A DNA stretch of 16,178 nucleotides from NCBI GenBank assembly GCA_021205485.1, contig JAJPXK010000124.1, positions 1 to 16,178 on the forward strand, in the 5' to 3' direction. Each line of letters starts with the position of its first letter. Position 1 is the first letter of the stretch. This document shows, one piece after another, positions 6,122 to 15,100 of the stretch. Both the position numbers and the translations under genes were made by a program. This stretch comes from Clostridia bacterium. GTDB taxonomy: Bacteria > Bacillota > Clostridia > Christensenellales > Borkfalkiaceae. The notes below the pieces were generated by a model. The model was not told the origin of the DNA. It ran no database searches and saw nothing but the letters and a program-made list of their open reading frames with translations.

Positions 6122-6137
6122 TTTGTTAGCTAACAAA
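6122..6137. other. 16-bp perfect palindrome in the convergent gap
   Basis: TTTGTTAGCTAACAAA is perfectly self-complementary and sits just after the hairpin at 6082-6120. It may extend the terminator or be a protein-binding site. Nothing else is visible in 6138-6161. Confidence 0.45.
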
Positions 6138-6161
6138 TTATATAACCTTACTATTTGTTGA

Positions 6162-9100
6162 TTATGTCCAAACGGCGATGTCGCCGTTTTCGTCATAGTA
6201 CCAATAATAATCATCAGTATAATTAGGTTCACTTGCACTGTAATAATATATTGTTGCGTCGTAACATGTAGGGTCAGAATAACTACCGCCAAAGGATATC
6301 TCACTCCATTCATCAGCCGTACCGTTGTAATAGACGCTTTCTAACGCGACACAGCCACTAAATGCGTTGTAATATACATTAGATAAACTGGTCGGTATTA
6401 CTACACTCTTAAGCGATGTACAATTATAAAATGCGGTATCGTAAATTGCAGTTACACTATCAGGAATGGTTATGTATTCCAGCGCTACGCAATCAGCAAA
6501 CGCATAACGACTAATTATAGTTAAATTGTCTGATAATGTAATATCTGTAAGCGAGGAACAATGATAAAACACAAAATCATCTATTGATAATACACTATCG
6601 GGCATTATAACGCTTTTTATCGATATGCAAAACTCAAACGAATTGGCGCCTATGGATGTTACCCCGTCGGATATTGTTACGCTTGTAAGATTGCCGCAAA
6701 AAGCAAATGCATATTCATATATAGAATAGTTACAGCCTTTTATATTGTCAGGCAAAATAATATCGGTATCTGTTCCGACATAATCAATAAGATAATATGT
6801 TCCTTCATCATTATAGAACACATAATCGCCTTCATAAATCAAATTGCTTTGACCGCTTGCCGAACTATAAACATTTTTTGCATATCTTGCCACAAAACCG
6901 TTATCTATACTTTCTGCTGTTATATCAAGTGTAGATAAGTTGCACACTTCTATAAGTTTGTAACAATACAAAAACGCATATTCATCTATGGCTGTTATGC
7001 TTTGAGGTATTGTTATGCTTTTGAGCGCATTACAATAGCAAAACGCGTAACTTCCTATGCTCTTGCAAACACATCCGTCTGCAAACAAAACGCTTTTTAT
7101 ATTAGGTATATAGCTACCCGAATTTGTATAGGGATAAAATAAATATGCAGGTATTTTTGTTACTTTAGAACCTATAGTTACCGTTATACCATTATTGCTT
7201 TGCCCGACGCAATAGAATACCTGATTATCTTCCGACAAATCATCCATTTCCACAGCATTAAAAAATATTTCGGTAAGAGCGGTGCACTTACTAAATGCCC
7301 CATTGCCGATAGACGTAACGCCGCTTCCTATTGTTAAACTTTCTAACGCAACGCAATTCGCGAATGCGCTGTTGCCTATTGTTATCACGCTATCAGGAAT
7401 AACTATACTTTTAAGCGAAGAGCAATAAGCAAAAGCGAGCCTTCCTATCGAGACAATCGTCTCCGGCAAAATTACGTTTTCGAGCGATGAACAACTCAGG
7501 AAAGCATCGTCCGCTATGGCGGTGCCGCCGGTTATAATCACTGTAGTCAATGACGAAGAATAGTAACCGCCATTTGTAAATATATAATCAAAATTGGTAT
7601 ATTCTTCATTTTCTGACGATGAGCCTAAAAATGGCAATGTTACACTCTCAAGCGAGATGCAACCGCCAAAGCTTTTAGCGCCAATATATTTTACGCTATC
7701 CGGAACAACAACATTTGCAAGAGACGAGCATCCAAAAAATGCATATTCACCTATCGACGTCAAACCTTCACCCATATCCAGACTTGTTAAAAGTTTACAA
7801 TTACAGAAAGCGTATTGACCGATGGAAGTAACATTATCGGACAGAGTCAGGCTAGTCAGATAAACGCACTCATAGAACGCATATTCCCCTATAGTTGTAT
7901 TAACGTTGCCGTTTTCAAAAACAATGCTGGTTATTTTCGGCGAATAACTTGTGGTATCAGAAGGATCGAACAAATACGCAGGCACATATGTTACATTTTC
8001 GCCTATAGTTACAGTTATTCCGCCGCCTTCCTGACCCGCGCAGAAGAATATGTTGTTATCTACAAGCAAATCATCCATTGCCGCCGCATCGAAGTTAATC
8101 GTTGTAAGCGCGGTGCAATAATAGAATGCGTAATCGCCTATATAAGTAACTTCCTCGGGTATTTTTACGCTTGCAAGCGATGTGCAATTATAAAACGCGT
8201 AATCGCCTATAAACGTTACTCCCTCGGGTATATTTATACTTGCAAGCGATGAACAATCGTAGAATAAGTAAGCGGTAATTTCGGCAATATTCTCTGGCAG
8301 AGTTATGCTCTGAAGCTCTACACAGCGCTGGAAAGCTCCGTCCCCTAAAGATGTCACGCTGTTCGGTATAACTAAAGAAGAAACCGATCTGCAGTTATAG
8401 AACGCTCCGGCACCTATAGTTTCAACTTTACTGCCTATAGTTATGTCTGTAATCGACGAGCAGTTCCAGAATGCGTCGTATCCTATAGATATCACGCTGT
8501 CGGGAATAACCACGCTTGTAAGAGAATTGCAACTATAGAACATATAATCGCTTATTGATGTTAAACTGTTCGGTAAATTTATGCTTGCCAGCGAGTTGCA
8601 ACCATAGAAAGCATACTCGCCGATTGCCTCTACGGTATCGGGCATAGCTATCGTCTCTGCTGCATAGCAACAATAGAAAGCGTAACTGCCGACAGACGAC
8701 ACATTGCCCGTTATAGCTATGCTTGTAAGCACGGAACAGTTATAGAAAGCGTAGGCGGCGATATCGTTGTCACCCGTTATAGTCACGTCGGTAAGCGCCG
8801 ATGCCATAGAATATGATTGCTCATTGTAGGACGTTACCCCGAACAAATATCCGAAATTGGTATATTCGGCGTTTTCCGCCGACGACCCTGTAAAGGGCGC
8901 CGTTAAGCTTTTAAGCGAAGGACAGTAAGCCAGTACGGATGTTCCTATAGCCTCTACTCCGTCGCCTATAACGATGCTTTCAAGGGCAGAACAGTTATAA
9001 AACGCATAATCGCCTATAGACGTCGCCGTATCGGGAATAACAATATTTACAATCGAACTGCAGATGTAGAACGCATAGTCGCCTATCGTTTCAACCTGGC

Positions 9101-12100
9101 TGTTTTCACCGAATATTGTACCGGTAAGCAGCGAACAGCAGAAGAACGCGCCTTCGCCTATGGTTTTGACTGTATCCGGTATATTTATGCTTGTAAGATA
9201 AATGCAATAGCCGAACGCATAGTCGCCTATGCTTTGGCATATACTGCCGCTTTCAAATTTCGCCTCGGTTATCTTAACCGATTGTTCCGAATAACAGAAC
9301 AGATAAGCGGGCACTTTTTCTACATTTGCGCCTATCGTAACAACCAGACCGCCTCCATCCCTTCCGGCAAGACGGAATATATTGTTTTCCGATGTCAATT
9401 CTTCCGTTAAATTGGCGTTGAAATTAATTTCCGTCAATCCGGTGCAATAATAGAATGCGTAATCGCCTATTTTAGTCACCGATTCAGGAATTGTTATACT
9501 TGCAAGGGCTGTACACTCTATAAACGCATAATTTTCTATAGTTGTCACCGTATCGGGTATGTTTACGCTTATAAGCGACAAGCAATATTTGAACGCGTAC
9601 TCGCCTATCGAAGATGCGCCGCTGCCGATGGTTATGTATTTAATATTTTCGCACCCTGAGAACGCATAGCTTGCAATATCTGCCCCGCCCGTTATAACAA
9701 CGGTATCAAGAGTTGAAGGAACATAACTTACGTTGGAATAATAAGCATTGGCGCCGAATATGTAGCCAATATACAAATTTTCAGAGCTGTCTGAAGAAGG
9801 CCCTATAAACGGCAGCGTGATACTCTGCAAAGAAGAGCAGCCACAGAATGCCGAACTGCCTATAGCCGTCACACTGTCGGGGATAACTATGCTTATAAGC
9901 GACGAACAATTATAAAACGCATAACTGCCTATATATGTAGCGCCATATCCTATAGTAAAGCTTTCAAGCGAAGTACATTCATTGAAGGCGCTGTAACATA
10001 TCTCAGTCGCGCCGCTTCCTAAAGAAACATTTTTAAGCGATGCGCAATTATTGAACGCCCATTGGCCGATATACGTTAATCCGTCGCCTGCGGTAAAGCT
10101 CTCAAGCGAAGTACACTCATTGAAGGCGCGCTCACCGATATAACTTAAGCTCTCAACTGAAACGCTTGTTATCCCGGAGCAGCAGTAGAATGCGTAATCG
10201 CCTATACGCTGTAAAGCGCTGCCGCTTTCTATCGTCACGCTTGCAATCTCGGGATACCCCCAGGTCGTAGGGCAGAACAGGTAATCGGGTATATTTGTTA
10301 CCTGCGAACCTATCGTCACCGCTATTCCGCCGCTTTCCTGCCCTGCGTAATAGAACACATAATTATTTTCTGACAAATCTTCCGCGGCTTTTGCGTTGAA
10401 AATTATTTGCTTAAGAGCGGTACAGCCGTTGAATGCCGAATTGCCTATATTTGTTACCGAGACGGGTATAGTTATGCTTATGAGGGAGGCGCATTCATAA
10501 AACGCCGAATCGCCTATCAGTGTAATTGTAGTCGGCAATGTTGCGCTTGCAAGAGCCGAGCATCTGAAGAAGGCATATTCGCCGATACAAGTTACCCCTT
10601 CGGGAATAGTTATGTTTGTAAGCGACGAACAACAATAAAATACATAATCGCCGATAGATGTTACCCCTTCGGGTATATTGACAGTTTCAAGCGAAGAACA
10701 ATAATAAAACGCTCTGCTTCCTATAGACGTTATGCCGTCAGGCAAAGTTATGCTTGTAATACCTGTACATTCTCTGAATGCAGAATCGCTAATCTCCGTT
10801 CCGCCCGTTATAACTACCGTTTTAAGCGACGAAGGCACTGAATTGAATATATAGCTGAAGGAATTATTTGTCTGGTCATCCAATGAATACCCTACAAACG
10901 GCAATGTAACGCTCTCCAAAGCCGAACAAAGGTAGAACGCGCCGCTGCATATATACGTCACGCTATCGGGAACTTCTATAGTTTTTATCGACGAACATTC
11001 CATAAAAGCGTAACTTCCTATAGACAATAAGCCGTCGGGCAAATCAATAGCCGCAAGCGAAGAGCAATACGCAAACGCATTATTCCCTATAGACGTCAGG
11101 TTTTCGTCTAATGTCACGCTGTAAAGCGAAGAACAATATGCAAACGCAAAATCATCTATGCTTGCGCACACGCCGCCGCTTTCAAACTCTACGCCGATTA
11201 TCATAGGCGCGTAGCCGCATAAACTGCTATACCCCCAGAACAGGTAAGAGGGAATTTTTGTTACGTCCGCCCCGACATAGATTGTTATTCCGCCGCTCTC
11301 CTGCCCTGCGTTATAGAATATGTTATAGGTTTGCGATATTGTTCCCATAGCTATCGCGTTATAATATATCGATTTAAGCGACTTGCAGCCATAAAATGCG
11401 TAATTATCTATAGAGGTAACGGCCTTACCTATCGTCAGGCTTTCAAGCGAGGTACAACTGCGGAACGCTCCGTAGCCTATCGAAGTTACCGCGTCGCCAA
11501 TTTCTACGCTTGTAAGAGCGTAACAGGCATAAAATGCATTAACGCCTATACTTTCGCACACGCCGCCGTCTTCAAACACAATGCTCGTCAGATTGGCGGC
11601 ATATGTTCCGTTGCCATACGCATAAAACAGATTGGCGGGTATCTGCGCAACGTTTTTGCCTATAGTAAGCTCTATGCCGCCGCCTTCCACGCCCGCGTTA
11701 TAGAATATAACGTTGCTTTGAGACAATTCTTCAACTACGGCGGCGTTATAATAAATCTCAGTAAGGGCTGTACACTCGCGGAAGGCGTTTTCGCCTATCG
11801 AAGTTACGCCGCTTCCTATATCGATATCTTTAAGAGACGTACAGCCGTAAAACGCATAATTGCCTATAGAAGTCACGCCGTTCGCCATAGACATGCTGAC
11901 AAGCGAAGTACAGCCGTAAAACGCTTGCGGCCCTACACAGGTTGAACCGCTTTCTATCGCCACGCTTGTAATTGACAGACAGCCGCAAAAAGCGTAGGCG
12001 TTGATATCTGCGTTTAAAGTAATATCTGTAGCGAGATCGCCGCCAAGGTATAAATAACCCGCATAGTATAAGGGGTTAGAAGTATTTCCTTCAAACGCAA

Positions 12101-15100
12101 TGCCCGCCCACTGAGAAGCCGTTCCGCCATAATATACTTTGGTGAGCGAAGTACAATCCCTGAACGCATTGTCTCCTATACAAGTCAGACTTTCGGGTAT
12201 ATTTACGCTTTCAAGCGAAGCGCAAGAATAGAACGCCATTTCGCCTATATACGTTACAGTGTCAGGTATATTTATTTCAGCGAGAGACTCGCTATACCAG
12301 AATGCATAATCGCCAATACGCTCTAAAACGCTGCCGGTTTCAAATACAACGCTTGTAATCTTATGTGCGCTTGACCATTGAGAATAGAACAGATAATCAG
12401 GTATATTTTTTACCTTCGCGCCTATATTTAAGATAATTTGCTCGGCATTCTTTCCCGCATTTTCAAATACATAGTCGCTGACAGACAAATCGTAAGCAGA
12501 TATCGCGTTGTAATTTATCTGCTCTAACGCATAGCAGCTATTGAATGAGTACGAGCCTATATATACAACTCCTTCGCCTATGGTTACGCTTGTAAGCGAA
12601 GTACAATTATAGAACGCCATATGACCTATAGAAGCAACTTCGTCGGGTATATCTATGTTTTCAAGCGAGGTGCAGTAATTAAACGCATAGTCGCCTATAG
12701 TTGTCACACTGTCAGGTATATTTACGCTATTCAGCGAAATACAGCCGCTGAATGCGTGATCGCCTATGCTCTGGCAGATACCGCCGTCATCAAACACTAC
12801 GTTTAATATATATTGCGATTGACAGAACATATAGTCAGGTATCTTTGTTACATTCTCGCCTATATATATTGTTACTCCGCCGCTTTCCTGGCCTGCGTTA
12901 AAGAACACATAATTGTATTCAGATAAATCATCCAACGCCTTTGCATCAAAATATATTGTCTCAATCGAGGTACATTTGTCGAAAGCCTGATCGCCTATCG
13001 AAGTTACGCTTTCAGGTATATTTATAGATGTGAGCGAAGCGCAGTTATAAAACGCATTGACGCCTATAGATGTTACGCCTTCAGGCAAGTTAACCGTTTT
13101 AAGCGAAGTACAATAATAAAAAGCATACTCGCTTACAGAAGTTAATCCATCGCCTAAAGTCACGCTTTCTATTGATGAGCATAGGCTGAACGCATATTCA
13201 TAAATAACGCCGCCCGTCAGCGTTACATATTTAAGCGACGAAGGCACAAAGCCATTGTCGTAAAATGTTGTCCCGAATATATAGCCAAAGCAAGTGTATT
13301 CGGCGTCGCTCGCCGCTGAACCAACAAACGGCAGGGTGATGCTCTGCAAAGCCGAGCAGCCATGCAACGCGCCGCTTCCTATATACGTAACGCTATCCGG
13401 TATTACAATTTCTGTAAGCGACGAACAGCAGTAAAACGCATTGGCGCCTATATATGTAACTTTTTCAGATAAGGTTACGCTTTCAAGCGACGTGCAGCAG
13501 TAAAACGCATTAGCCCCTATATAAGTTACCCCTTCGCCAATGGTTACGTTTGTAAGCGAAGTACAATTATAAAATGCAGACCCGCCTATATAAGTTACGC
13601 TGTCCGGTACATTTACACTGACTAATGATGAGCACCCCTCAAACGCGCTGCCGCCTACAGTAAGCAGGCTGTCGGGCAAATTAACGGTTGTAAGCGAAGA
13701 ACAATAAGCGAACGCCGCCTCGTTTATAGAGGTTACTCCCTCTTGTATGGTCACGCTTGTAAGCGTATCGTTATAGTAAAATACTTCTTCCCCTATAACC
13801 GTGACTTCATCGGGAATGGTAATCACGGAATCTGTGCCTGTATAAGCGATTAATTTGCCGTCCCTGATGTAGAAGCAATCATCTACCTTTTCGGCGACCA
13901 TAACAATCTGGTTATTCTCGTTTACGCCGTACAGTTCGGTACAATCTTTAGCATAATTGCTTTCCTCTATAAGTACATAAATAATAATATTATTGAAATC
14001 ATCGGCATTGCCAAGCGTGGCTATAACATCAACTTCAAACGGATCAGTGGTTACTGTCCAAGTGCCTGCGGTGTTTCCGTCCAAATCTGTAATTTCATAT
14101 GTTACTGAACTATTAAGATATATTTGCAATTCAACATTGACGTCACCTAAATATAGCGCAGGATACGATTCAAGGCTATCAAACTGAAGAGTAATATATA
14201 CAGAGCTATAATCCTCTTCAGGATTTTCATAATTCAGGCTGTTTATACTCAACGTTCCGCCCTGCTCAACGCCAATGGAACCATAATGCTCGTTGCTTAA
14301 AATACAGTTATCTATTGTTACATTGCCTCCATAAACGATAAAATAACTGCCGCTGTACATACTTATATAAGTGGTACTACGAAAAAGCGTATACCCGTAA
14401 AAGTAACTGATATCAAGTTCTGCGTATATTTCTGTTTCGTAAGATGTGTTATCCTTAATTGAAATATTATCAGTTGTTTTATTGTCGTATATAGTCCCTG
14501 AAAGAACGCAATAATATCCGCTTGTTGTCAGAGTATATTCGCCTAAATCAAGTTCTGTTACAACTAAATCGATATTATAAATTTCAAGATTGCTATTTAA
14601 TGTAAAATTGCTGTCTATATATAAAGGGGTTACCGAAAAGAAACCGTTACCCCAATCGGTTAAAATACCTTGAATTGTTATACTGCTTACTACAGGGCTA
14701 TATTCTGAGTAAATATAGTGATCCGCTTCAGAATACGTATAAGCATACAATTCTATAGTATAGTCGGCAGAAGAATCTGTCATAGCGGCAAAGGCGGCGT
14801 CTATGTTTATATACAAACCGAGATCTTCTTCGCCCTTATATAAGGTGACAAATCCTGCGCCCCAATTTGTTGCTTTGGGCAGGTCATACAGATAATCCGT
14901 GCCGTATTCCGACGAAGTATCCGCCGTACGATACGCGCTTATCGAGCTTGCGCTCATACCGAAGCAAGCGTATGAAACATCGCTTGTACCCGTGTCGTCC
15001 CACGTGCAGTCTACGCCGTACCATTCGCCGTCTATTTTTACAAGGTTCCAGGCGTGCGTCTCGCCGCTCGCATAGCCCGAAACTATTACGCAGTCAAGCC

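Noticed and set aside
7594..12806. Several plus-strand open frames opposite the giant gene (for example 7815-8252, 10407-10841, 11331-11945) coding Arg/Tyr-rich repeats such as KRRTAVKRIIAYRS
   Set aside because: They are antisense shadows of the 69-bp LRR repeats: their period equals the LRR period, they lack ribosome sites and the minus-strand frame is plainly the coding one.
6333..13871. CRISPR-like regular repeats with spacers
   Set aside because: The 69-bp periodicity is coding, degenerate at third codon positions and translates to LRRs. There are no conserved palindromic repeats and no cas genes.
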